DNA of 5,718 bases from an uncultured Muribaculaceae bacterium (GCA_934675575.1 CAKUQQ010000029.1:1-5718); one strand, 5' to 3'. Shown: positions 1 to 5,718, numbered from the stretch's first letter. Numbers and translations: made by a program. The notes: a model not told the origin generated them from the letters alone.

Positions 1-47
1 AACTTGGTTTTTCTTCTCCAGTCGCAGAGTTCTTCAAATTTATTGCA

Positions 48-55
48 TAATTTTG
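48..55 (+). promoter_or_regulatory. Putative Bacteroidota -7 promoter box for the exonuclease gene
   Basis: TAATTTTG matches the Bacteroidota sigma-ABfr -7 consensus TAnnTTTG at all fixed positions and is followed by CAC. It would give a leader of roughly 65 nt before the ATG at 128. No convincing TTTG/TTG element is seen about 20 bases upstream, so the call rests on the -7 box and its position. The rest of 1-127 contains no coding region or RNA gene that I can recognise. Confidence 0.5.
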
Positions 56-127
56 CACTCGCAGGTAGAATCTGCGAAACAACCACACAAAAAGCCTTAA
101 CTTAGCGTCATTAAACCCAAACGAAGA

Positions 128-622
128 ATGGAGAACTTTGCAGCAATTGATTTTGAAACAGCCAACCAATATCGTTCAAGCGTGTGTAGCGTGGGAGTGG
201 TGATTGTGCGCAATGGCAAGATAACCGACAAGTTTTATAGTCTAATCTACCCCACACCAGATTTTTTCACATTTTTCACAACACAAGTGCATGGACTAAC
301 GATTGACGATGTGGAAGACGCCCCCACATTCCCCACCGTTTGGGAACAGATAGAGCCCCTGATTGAGGGCTTGCCGCTTGTGGCGCACAACAGCCAATTT
401 GACGAAAGTTGCCTCAAAGCCGCATTCCGCATGTTTCACATGCCATATCCAAACTACACGTTTTTCTGCACGTGTCGCGCATCACGCAGCAAGCTGCGCA
501 ACTTGCTGCCAAACCACCAGCTGCACACGGTGGCAGCCTATTGTGGCTACGACCTGACTAAGCACCACCACGCACTTGCCGATGCCGAGGCCTGTGCCGC
601 AATCGCATTAAAACTATTGTAA
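128..622 (+). CDS. DEDDh 3'-5' exonuclease, DnaQ/RNase T-like
   Basis: This 164-aa protein is essentially one DEDDh exonuclease domain. It would remove nucleotides from 3' ends of DNA or RNA with two metal ions in the cytoplasm. All three Exo motifs are visible: Exo I near the N terminus (AAIDFETAN, D8 and E10), Exo II (VAHNSQFD, N88 and D92) and Exo III (HHALADAE, H147 and D152), so the active site looks intact. There is no polymerase, helicase or BRCT domain, and the protein ends soon after Exo III. It therefore resembles the stand-alone DnaQ-like exonucleases common in Bacteroidota more than a full replicative epsilon subunit with a polymerase-binding tail. The ATG at 128 puts Exo I at residue 5, as is usual, and has no Shine-Dalgarno sequence, as expected in this phylum. 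No clear terminator follows and 183 nt separate it from the rhamnosidase gene, so I infer independent transcription. DNA versus RNA preference cannot be read from the sequence. Confidence 0.9.
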   Translation: MENFAAIDFETANQYRSSVCSVGVVIVRNGKITDKFYSLIYPTPDFFTFFTTQVHGLTIDDVEDAPTFPTVWEQIEPLIEGLPLVAHNSQFDESCLKAAFRMFHMPYPNYTFFCTCRASRSKLRNLLPNHQLHTVAAYCGYDLTKHHHALADAEACAAIALKLL

Positions 623-746
623 CGCCACTCTTTTTCTCTTGCCAGAGAAGCACCACATCGCCATTGACAGAAAAAAATAAGCCGAAACAGCCACCAAAAG
701 GCCTAAATTTCAGCGTTCAGCTCTCAAGCCAACCGAATAAAATCAT

Positions 747-754
747 TATATTTG
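747..754 (+). promoter_or_regulatory. Putative Bacteroidota -7 promoter box for the rhamnosidase gene
   Basis: TATATTTG is a perfect match to TAnnTTTG and is followed by CAATAACC. It lies about 50 nt before the ATG at 806, with an A/T-rich leader that lacks a Shine-Dalgarno sequence. The upstream element is weak: only a TTC at 716-718 sits near the expected place. The remainder of 623-805 holds no open frame worth calling. No operator or riboswitch-like structure is evident there. Confidence 0.6.
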
Positions 755-805
755 CAATAACCATATCGACATCAATATTTAACTATTAACATATTCATCA
801 AAATT

Positions 806-3523
806 ATGCGAAAATTATTGAGTTTGTTTGTCTTGCTGGCACTTTCAGCAACCATGTGCGTCAACGCCGGAGTAAAGCTCTCGGCCGTGTTGCTTGATGC
901 GCAAGATAACCCCGTAGGTGTGGGCAACACCGCTCCTGCATTCTCATGGCAAATCCAATCAAAATCAAACGATGTGGTGCAAACCGCCTATCAAGTCATT
1001 GTAGCAACCACTAAAGCCGGTCTCAACGGCAGCAGCGGCATGGTGTGGAATTCCGGCAAAGTAGTATCCGACAAATCAGTTAACATCATCTACAAAGGTG
1101 CCAAACTGCAATCTGCCACAAAGTATTACTGGAAAGTGAACGTATGGACCAACAAAGGCGATGCTAAATCTGCCGTAAAGACGTTCACCACCACGCTTCT
1201 CAACCCAAGTGAGTGGACCGCAAAATGGATTGGCATCGACGGAAAATTCAACACCGACGACCAAAAACGCACCATTCTGCCAGCTCGCTATCTGCGCAAC
1301 GAATTCAGCGTTGGCGACAAGGTGACACGCGCCACTCTCTACATTGCCGGTGCCGGAAGCACTTACGCCTACATCAATGGCAAAAAGGTGAGCAACGATG
1401 TGTTTGGCTCTCTGCCATCTTGGTTTCCATCAGCAATCAATTTCACTACCTACGACGTCACACCACTCGTCACCAAAGGCAACAACGCCATAGGCATTCT
1501 GCTTGGCAACGGCCGCTACATGTCAATGCGTAACGACAACACCATGTTTGGCATGCCTCGCGTAATAGCACAGCTTGTGATTGAAACACCTGCCGGCAAA
1601 ACCTCGGTTGTCACCGACGGTTCCTGGAAAGCCACCGACCAAGGTCCTATCCGCGAAAACAACGAATACGACGGTGAGAAATACGATGCACGCATGGAAC
1701 TCGGCAATTGGGCCGCTGCCGGTTACGACGCTTCTGCATGGAAGAACGCCGACGAGATGAAGAACCCCACAGAACTTCTCCGCCCGCAAATGTCGCCAAG
1801 CCTTTGCATCAATGAGCAATTCAAGGGCAAAACAGTGAAGAAAGTGGGCGATGACCGCTACATCATAGACATGGGCCAAAACTTCGTTGGCTGGACACGC
1901 GTGTCTTTCAACGGCAAGAAAGGACAAACCATAAAGCTCCGCTTCTCCGAGACGCTCCAAAACAACGACACCGAGCTCTATGTGGCAAACTTGCGTAGTG
2001 CCTTGGCCGAAGACCACTACACTCCGGCCACCGACGGCCCATTCACATGGGAACCTCAACTCACCTATCATGGTGGACGCTACATCGAGGTGAGCGGCCT
2101 CGGCTACGAACCCTCAATCAACGACTTCACGGCTTGCGTAATCTACGACAAGATGAACACAGCCGGCACATTTGAGTCATCGAGCCAACTGCTCAACCAA
2201 ATCTATAAAAACGCTTACTGGGGCATTCGCGGCAACTATCGCGGCATGCCAACTGACTGTCCGCAGCGCGACGAGCGACACGGCTGGCTTGGCGACCGCG
2301 CCACTGGCTGTTACAGCGAAAGCCTTGTGTTCAACAATAACCTGTTCTACAACAAGTGGCTGCTCGACATTGAGGAATCTATGTCGCCCGAAGGTGCGAT
2401 TTCCGACGTCAGCCCTCGTTACTGGACACTCTGGCGACCAAACGTCACCTGGCCATCGGCTTATTTCTATGCTGCCGACATGGTTTATCAACGCTTTGGC
2501 AACGACTACTCTATCCGCAACCGCTACGACTCTATGCGCAAGTATATTCTCTTTGTTAAAAATAAATTTTATGACAACGGCATCGTGACCAGCGACACCT
2601 ATGGCGACTGGTGCATGCCGCCAGAGAAGAAAGAGCTTATCCATTCACAAGACCCTGCTCGCCGCACCGATGGACGCATTCTAAGCACCACAGTTTACTA
2701 TGACTTGCTGCGACTCATGGAGAAATTCGCTCGCCACAATGGCCGCATGGCCGACGTGGCTGAATATGAGGCTATGCGCGCACAAATCCGCGAAGCCTAC
2801 AATAAAACTTTCTTCGACAAGACAAAAGGCGGCTATGGCAACAACACCGTCACTGCCAACATCTTGTCTCTGCAGCTCGGTCTTGTGCCCGATGCTTACC
2901 GACAGCAGGTAATCGACAACATTGTGGCTGTGACCAACGGCCCTATGTTCAACGGCCACATCAGCACAGGCGTGCTTGGTGTTCAGCACCTCATGCGCGG
3001 CCTCACACGCAACGGACACGGCGACCTTGCCCTCAAGATTGCCACCAACGACACCTACCCATCATGGGGCTACATGGTGAAGCATGGAGCCACCACATTC
3101 TGGGAGCTCTGGAACGGCGACACTGCAGACCCTGCCATGAACTCTGGTAACCACGTTATGCTCATTGGCGACTTTGTGGTGTGGATGTATGAAGACCTTG
3201 CCGGAATCCGCAACGATGTAGAGGAAGACTCTTACGGCTACAAGAAAATTCTCATGCAGCCAGCATTTATTGACGGCCTTGACCACGCTGCTGCCACCTA
3301 CGCATCACCTTACGGCCCTATTGCAAGCAACTGGACTCGCAATGGCGACGCGCTCACATGGAACATCACAGTTCCTGCCAATGCCACTGCCAAGGTAGTA
3401 GTTCCTGCCAAGTTCCACATTGCCCCCAAAGTGGGCAACGGCGTGCGCACAGTCAACACGGCTGCTGGCAACACCGTGATTGAGCTTGGGTCAGGTAACT
3501 ACAAGTTCGTTTCTGCAAAATAA
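806..3523 (+). CDS. Secreted alpha-L-rhamnosidase, glycoside hydrolase family 78 type
   Basis: This 905-aa enzyme is predicted to hydrolyse terminal alpha-L-rhamnose from plant glycans or glycosides with inversion of configuration. Residues 1-21 form a type I signal peptide (basic start, Leu-rich core, cleavage likely after VNA); C18 is preceded by Met, so it is not a lipobox. Domain order by eye: an Ig/Fn3-like domain (~22-130), the Bac_rhamnosid_N beta-sandwich (~158-335), a concanavalin-like Bac_rhamnosid domain (~335-440, with IIDMGQNFVGW at 353-363), an (alpha/alpha)6 catalytic barrel (~455-790) and a C-terminal beta-sandwich (~813-900). The barrel holds the family signature DCPQRDERHGWLGD (484-497) with D484, probable general acid E490 and D497. 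It also holds TTFWELW with probable base E767, and the conserved NH at 782-783. Length and architecture are complete for the family and I see no frameshift. The ATG at 806 is chosen because the signal peptide starts right there. Substrate is inferred: rhamnogalacturonan-type material would suit the downstream GH43 gene. Confidence 0.94.
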   Translation: MRKLLSLFVLLALSATMCVNAGVKLSAVLLDAQDNPVGVGNTAPAFSWQIQSKSNDVVQTAYQVIVATTKAGLNGSSGMVWNSGKVVSDKSVNIIYKGAKLQSATKYYWKVNVWTNKGDAKSAVKTFTTTLLNPSEWTAKWIGIDGKFNTDDQKRTILPARYLRNEFSVGDKVTRATLYIAGAGSTYAYINGKKVSNDVFGSLPSWFPSAINFTTYDVTPLVTKGNNAIGILLGNGRYMSMRNDNTMFGMPRVIAQLVIETPAGKTSVVTDGSWKATDQGPIRENNEYDGEKYDARMELGNWAAAGYDASAWKNADEMKNPTELLRPQMSPSLCINEQFKGKTVKKVGDDRYIIDMGQNFVGWTRVSFNGKKGQTIKLRFSETLQNNDTELYVANLRSALAEDHYTPATDGPFTWEPQLTYHGGRYIEVSGLGYEPSINDFTACVIYDKMNTAGTFESSSQLLNQIYKNAYWGIRGNYRGMPTDCPQRDERHGWLGDRATGCYSESLVFNNNLFYNKWLLDIEESMSPEGAISDVSPRYWTLWRPNVTWPSAYFYAADMVYQRFGNDYSIRNRYDSMRKYILFVKNKFYDNGIVTSDTYGDWCMPPEKKELIHSQDPARRTDGRILSTTVYYDLLRLMEKFARHNGRMADVAEYEAMRAQIREAYNKTFFDKTKGGYGNNTVTANILSLQLGLVPDAYRQQVIDNIVAVTNGPMFNGHISTGVLGVQHLMRGLTRNGHGDLALKIATNDTYPSWGYMVKHGATTFWELWNGDTADPAMNSGNHVMLIGDFVVWMYEDLAGIRNDVEEDSYGYKKILMQPAFIDGLDHAAATYASPYGPIASNWTRNGDALTWNITVPANATAKVVVPAKFHIAPKVGNGVRTVNTAAGNTVIELGSGNYKFVSAK

Positions 3524-3548
3524 AATTTGATAATCACCCCATAAAGGC

Positions 3549-3592
3549 AAGCAATGCCATTGCAACTCCACGTTCTATGGCATTGCTTTTTT
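3549..3592 (+). terminator. Intrinsic terminator of the rhamnosidase gene
   Basis: AAGCAATGCCAT (3549-3560) pairs perfectly with ATGGCATTGCTT (3577-3588), a 12-bp stem closing a 16-nt loop. The run of six T at 3587-3592 begins within the last bases of the stem. It starts 25 nt after the TAA of the rhamnosidase gene. Stem plus T-run is the classic Rho-independent form. It should largely insulate the GH43 gene from rhamnosidase transcription. Confidence 0.88.
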
Positions 3593-3615
3593 CTTCTGCT
3601 CTTTAACTACATTTG
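3583..3615 (+). promoter_or_regulatory. Putative promoter of the GH43 gene, overlapping the terminator
   Basis: TACATTTG (3608-3615) matches the Bacteroidota -7 consensus TAnnTTTG exactly. A TTG at 3583-3585 lies 22 bases upstream, within the spacing usually given for the TTTG/TTG -33 element. That TTG sits in the 3' arm of the rhamnosidase terminator. The box is about 30 nt before the ATG at 3646, leaving a short A-rich leader. The -7 match and location are good; the -33 assignment is weaker. Confidence 0.6.
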
Positions 3616-3645
3616 TCAAGAGTAAAAATCAAATAAACGCACTAA

Positions 3646-4632
3646 ATGAAAAGTATAAAATACTTATTCACACTGCTTATGGCCCTTGCGGCGATAAGCA
3701 ATGTTGCTGCAAAAAAGCCGCATGACCCTCTTTGTTACGCCAACGGCAAGCCTATCCATGTTGCCGACCCATGCGTGTTCACCGACGGCAAAATTTATTA
3801 CCTGACAGGCACATCTGGTGCAGACAAAGGTTTTGAATACTACACGTCAACCGACCTGAAAAATTGGGAATATAAAGGCATGCTCTATGAGCCTGGCGAC
3901 AACGATGCCTACAAGGGTGCATCGTGCTTTTGGGCGCCAGAAGTGCATGTGGTCAATGGCAAATATTACCTCACATTCAGTTGCCTCAGCCCTCAGTACA
4001 AGGGTCTGATTACGTGTCTTGCCGTGAGCGACAAGCCAAACGGCAAATACACCGACCTCTATTTGCCTTGGATTGACCCCAAATATGCAGCCATCGACTG
4101 CCACATTTTCATCGACGATGACAAGCAGCCATATTTGTACTACAGCCACAACTACAATAAAGACGGCGTAGCCGTTGGCGAAACCTATGCAGCTAAGCTC
4201 AAAGACGACTTGTCAAGCATCATTGGTGAGCCAACTTTTGTCTCAAGCGCATCACAGCCATGGGAGTGTGTCAACTGGGAAAAGAACCGCTGCAACGAAG
4301 GCCCTTGGGTGATAAAACACGGCAAAAAATACGTCATGACCTACTCTGCCAACGACACCGGTTTCGACCATTATGGCATAGGCGTTGCCGAAGCCTCCAG
4401 CCCTCTTGGCCCATGGAAGAAATACGATGACAATCCCCTCCTTACCACTGACCGAAAGAAAGGCATTTCGTCGCCAGGCCACAATAGCATTGTGCAGTGC
4501 CCCGACGGCACATTGCGCATTGTCTATCACCGCCACGCCGACCCTAACTGCAAACTCCCCAACTGGGACAGAGTGGTTTGCATCGACAAAATCAAATTCA
4601 CAGGCAAAGGACACTTAAAGCTCCAGCAATAG
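3646..4632 (+). CDS. Secreted glycoside hydrolase family 43-type enzyme (arabinofuranosidase/xylosidase class)
   Basis: This 328-aa protein is one GH43-like five-bladed beta-propeller behind a type I signal peptide (residues 1-22, cleavage likely after NVAA), so it acts in the periplasm or outside. The GH43 triad is visible: base D41 in HVADPCVF, the pKa-tuning D151 in AIDCHIF, and general acid E218 in CNEGPWV. H279 in SSPGHNS matches the conserved propeller histidine. FWAPEV and TSTDLKNW are also typical of the family. No C-terminal beta-sandwich or carbohydrate-binding module follows; the protein ends just after the propeller. Known GH43 members cleave alpha-L-arabinofuranosyl or beta-D-xylosyl links, some acting as endo-arabinanases; which applies cannot be told by eye. 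GH43 relatives such as GH117-type enzymes are less likely alternatives. It lies 122 nt after the rhamnosidase gene on the same strand, but a terminator and a separate promoter-like box come between. I infer a shared substrate, not strict co-transcription. The ATG at 3646 begins the signal peptide directly. Confidence 0.88.
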   Translation: MKSIKYLFTLLMALAAISNVAAKKPHDPLCYANGKPIHVADPCVFTDGKIYYLTGTSGADKGFEYYTSTDLKNWEYKGMLYEPGDNDAYKGASCFWAPEVHVVNGKYYLTFSCLSPQYKGLITCLAVSDKPNGKYTDLYLPWIDPKYAAIDCHIFIDDDKQPYLYYSHNYNKDGVAVGETYAAKLKDDLSSIIGEPTFVSSASQPWECVNWEKNRCNEGPWVIKHGKKYVMTYSANDTGFDHYGIGVAEASSPLGPWKKYDDNPLLTTDRKKGISSPGHNSIVQCPDGTLRIVYHRHADPNCKLPNWDRVVCIDKIKFTGKGHLKLQQ

Positions 4633-4658
4633 CACACGCCACTTCCCTCTAAAAACAT

Positions 4659-4701
4659 CAAGCGGCTGCTACCCAACGCACACATCGGTAGCAGCCGCTT
4701 G
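4659..4701. terminator. Strong hairpin between convergent genes, probable bidirectional terminator
   Basis: CAAGCGGCTGCTACC (4659-4673) pairs perfectly with GGTAGCAGCCGCTTG (4687-4701), a GC-rich 15-bp stem with a 13-nt loop. It lies 26 nt after the GH43 stop and 24 nt beyond the stop of the minus-strand antitoxin gene. Read on the minus strand, the stem is followed after three bases by a T5 run (A5 at 4651-4655). On the plus strand the tail is only mildly T-rich. It is therefore better as a terminator for the minus-strand pair, but its position suits both genes. Confidence 0.75.
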
Positions 4702-4725
4702 TCGCATTATTCTCACGCTAATTTG

Positions 4726-4992
4726 TCAGTGGGCTATTGTTATCAATTTGCACCCCAAAGCAGTCTCTATTTTTGCAATGGTTTGCATTGTGAAATTGTG
4801 TCTGCCTGTCAGCCACCTTGATATTTCAGATTCACGCTTGTGCAACTTGTGTGCAAACTCTTTTTGTGTCAGTCCTTCTGATTTCAAAACCTCATTTATG
4901 CGCTCTGCTATGCCAAACGACAATTCAAATTCGGCCCTTTGTTCAGCTGGAACGGCAGCCAAGCACTGTCTAAATAACTCATTTTGTACCAT
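4726..4992 (-). CDS. XRE-family HTH antitoxin/regulator, HigA-like
   Basis: This 88-aa protein carries an XRE-type helix-turn-helix at about residues 27-85. LTQKEFAHKL fits helices 1-2 and RESEISRWLTG the recognition helix, followed by the usual TIAKIETALGCKL ending. Residues 1-25 form a short N-terminal helical extension of the kind that contacts a toxin in HigA-like antitoxins. The frame opens with a GTG at 4998, but I choose the ATG at 4992. A GGAGG lies 7 nt before this ATG and would be only 1 nt from the GTG. It follows the putative toxin gene by 23 nt, so the two are probably co-transcribed toxin first, as in higBA. The expected role is to bind and neutralise the toxin and repress the shared promoter. 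The alternative is a plain transcriptional regulator with an unrelated partner. Confidence 0.85.
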   Translation of the reverse strand: MVQNELFRQCLAAVPAEQRAEFELSFGIAERINEVLKSEGLTQKEFAHKLHKRESEISRWLTGRHNFTMQTIAKIETALGCKLITIAH

Positions 4993-4999
4993 AATCACA

Positions 5000-5004
5000 C
5001 CTCC
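5000..5004 (-). promoter_or_regulatory. SD-like ribosome binding site of the antitoxin gene
   Basis: Read on the minus strand, GGAGG ends 7 nt before the ATG at 4992, ideal Shine-Dalgarno spacing. Such sites are uncommon in Bacteroidota, and none is present at the other four genes here. It decides the start in favour of ATG 4992 over GTG 4998. Confidence 0.6.
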
Positions 5005-5015
5005 ACTATTTTTTG

Positions 5016-5492
5016 CTACAACTCAAAAGTAGCACGTTCAATGCCAGTTATCACATTCTTTTCAATGGTGACCTTACCTGTTCGTTGAGCATTCACTAGA
5101 ACCTTGTCAAAGGTCTGCAAATCCATCACATAGCCACTCAACTTTTCATCTTCTTGATATGTGCGAGTGTTCTTCACGCCACCATTTCCAAGAATCAACA
5201 CTTGGTCGGATATTCGCAGGCAATATAAGCGTAATTTACGAGAATCTATGGCAAGTGCTTTAACGTGGTCTCTCATTCTGCCTTCATTACGGAAAAAGCG
5301 TTCCAAAGCACCTTTGTCTATGATTTTAGACAAAGCCAGCAAAATAACATTAAAATCCTTGTTGTATGTAGCATTGTCTTTGAACTCGTTCAAGAATTTT
5401 TCAAATTCGCTTTCTTCGTTTCCGTCAAAACAAATTGAAAACATTCCAACGTTATCATTTTGCTCTATTGTTTTCAAAGTTACACTTGCCAT
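5016..5492 (-). CDS. Putative RelE/HigB-like toxin of a type II toxin-antitoxin pair
   Basis: This 158-aa protein is recognised from its core. KLRLYCLRISDQVLILGNGG (86-105) followed by VKNTRTYQED (106-115) resembles the beta-strand core of RelE/HigB/Gp49-type toxins, where a basic R-x-Y strand is followed by a hydrophobic strand and a K-T/R-x-x-Q-E-D turn. It is longer than the usual ~90-120 aa: an acidic N-terminal part (~1-45) precedes the core and a tail (~116-158, GYVMDLQTFDKVL) follows it. From memory, close relatives of this long form occur widely in Bacteroidales next to small XRE genes, usually labelled hypothetical. The expected activity is ribosome-dependent mRNA cleavage, but catalytic residues cannot be assigned by eye. 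The frame can open at a GTG at 5501, but the ATG at 5492 (MASVTL) is the better start. The antitoxin gene follows 23 nt downstream. The gene is AT-richer than the glycosidases (one hand-counted line is 23/60 GC against 34/60 in the rhamnosidase), compatible with acquisition by transfer. Confidence 0.72.
   Translation of the reverse strand: MASVTLKTIEQNDNVGMFSICFDGNEESEFEKFLNEFKDNATYNKDFNVILLALSKIIDKGALERFFRNEGRMRDHVKALAIDSRKLRLYCLRISDQVLILGNGGVKNTRTYQEDEKLSGYVMDLQTFDKVLVNAQRTGKVTIEKNVITGIERATFEL
5024..5031 (-). promoter_or_regulatory. Possible internal promoter box for the antitoxin gene
   Basis: On the minus strand TACTTTTG matches TAnnTTTG exactly within the last codons of the putative toxin gene, about 30 nt before the antitoxin ATG. 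A second, antitoxin-only promoter inside the toxin gene is known from several higBA loci. No -33 element is visible, and a six-position motif will occur by chance a few times in a window this size, so this is tentative. Confidence 0.3.
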
Positions 5493-5578
5493 AAAAACCA
5501 CTTGTTATTTATTATCAAAGCTGTGCGATTGGCTATTCACCAAAAACCACGCCACACAATCTGCTTGTCAGACCACTG

Positions 5579-5586
5579 CAAAGTTA
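5579..5586 (-). promoter_or_regulatory. Putative Bacteroidota -7 promoter box for the toxin-antitoxin pair
   Basis: On the minus strand TAACTTTG matches TAnnTTTG exactly and is followed by CAG. A TTG at 5605-5603 (minus strand) lies 16 bases upstream, slightly short of the usual -33 spacing. The leader to the ATG at 5492 would be about 80 nt. It contains a 9-bp direct repeat (AAAAACCAC on the plus strand at 5493-5501 and 5542-5550) but no strong inverted-repeat operator. Confidence 0.5.
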
Positions 5587-5672
5587 ACCTTTTTCTTCAA
5601 AACAATTCACTTTTAAGTAAATTATTAAGCGATTTTTAATTCGAAAGATTCCAATAAGAAGTGCAACGGCTA

Positions 5673-5718
5673 TTCTCCTTACTCCACCTCAGGAGAAGGC
5701 CGCGCGCCGAGAGGGCTG
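5673..5718. repeat. Possible edge of a dispersed GC-rich hairpin repeat
   Basis: TTCTCCT (5673-5679) pairs with AGGAGAA (5691-5697) around an 11-nt loop. The sequence then turns abruptly GC-rich (GGCCGCGCGCC, 5698-5708) after an AT-rich stretch at about 5601-5660. All reading frames through it are short or cut by the window edge, so a coding call is unsupported. The look is that of an intergenic hairpin repeat of the kind scattered through Bacteroidales genomes, but no second copy is present here. The stretch 5502-5672 otherwise holds only the promoter region of the minus-strand pair. Confidence 0.3.

Noticed and set aside
634..649. Small hairpin TTCTCT/AGAGAA after the exonuclease gene as a terminator
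   Set aside because: The stem is only 6 bp, weak, and no T-run follows on either strand; the T-run lies before it.
822..862. Lipoprotein signal in the rhamnosidase (Cys18)
   Set aside because: The residue before the Cys is Met, which does not fit a lipobox, whereas VNA at 19-21 gives an ordinary signal peptidase I site.
1523..2071. Long minus-strand open frame of 182 codons inside the rhamnosidase gene
   Set aside because: It lies wholly antisense to a gene with full GH78 domains and catalytic motifs, has no recognisable motif, and other such shadow frames occur along the same gene.
4748..5032. Plus-strand open frame of 94 codons opposite the antitoxin gene
   Set aside because: It mirrors the XRE gene and has no motif; the HTH on the minus strand is clear.
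5567..5579. TCTG-CAGA inverted repeat near the TA promoter as an operator
   Set aside because: The arms are only 4 bp and do not extend, so it is no better than chance.
5161..5616. Plus-strand open frame of 151 codons opposite the putative toxin gene
   Set aside because: It runs antisense to the toxin frame and across its promoter region, with low-complexity, motif-free protein. The minus-strand frame has recognisable family motifs.
1..5718. CRISPR array, tRNA/rRNA genes, insertion sequences or phage attachment sites
   Set aside because: No regularly spaced repeats, tRNA-like cloverleaf sequence, transposase frame or paired att-like repeats were seen on either strand.

Overview
The window looks like chromosomal DNA from a gut-type Bacteroidota, most likely order Bacteroidales (Prevotellaceae or Muribaculaceae would fit; the genus cannot be fixed from here). 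The reasons are perfect matches to the Bacteroidota -7 box TAnnTTTG in front of nearly every gene, A/T-rich leaders without Shine-Dalgarno sequences before the plus-strand genes, and two secreted plant-glycan glycosidases of types abundant in this phylum.

Layout. Positions 1-127 are a non-coding leader with a promoter-like box. 128-622 (+) encodes a small stand-alone DEDDh 3'-5' exonuclease (DnaQ/RNase T fold). 623-805 is an intergenic region with a promoter-like box at 747-754. 806-3523 (+) encodes a secreted 905-aa GH78-type alpha-L-rhamnosidase, followed by a clear intrinsic terminator (3549-3592). 3646-4632 (+) encodes a secreted single-domain GH43-type glycosidase. It has its own promoter-like sequence, whose -35-like part lies inside the preceding terminator. 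A 15-bp perfect hairpin (4659-4701) separates this gene from a convergent minus-strand pair: a 158-aa RelE/HigB-like putative toxin (5016-5492) followed by an 88-aa XRE/HigA-like antitoxin (4726-4992). The last ~220 bases hold the promoter region of that pair and, at the very edge, a GC-rich hairpin-bearing fragment that may be the end of a dispersed repeat.

How the genes fit together. The two glycosidases probably act on the same kind of substrate, a rhamnose-containing polysaccharide with arabinose or xylose decorations such as rhamnogalacturonan-type pectin. Both carry type I signal peptides, so they work in the periplasm or beyond. No SusC/SusD pair, sugar transporter or regulator is visible, so this is at most the edge of a polysaccharide utilisation locus. 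The exonuclease is a housekeeping-type neighbour with no evident link. The minus-strand pair is AT-richer than the glycosidases and toxin-first in order, as in higBA modules. It is the only accessory-type system in the window. I see no evidence of a wholly new system; the points most worth checking are the start sites, the SD-like site and the possible internal promoter of that pair, and the terminator/promoter overlap at 3549-3615.
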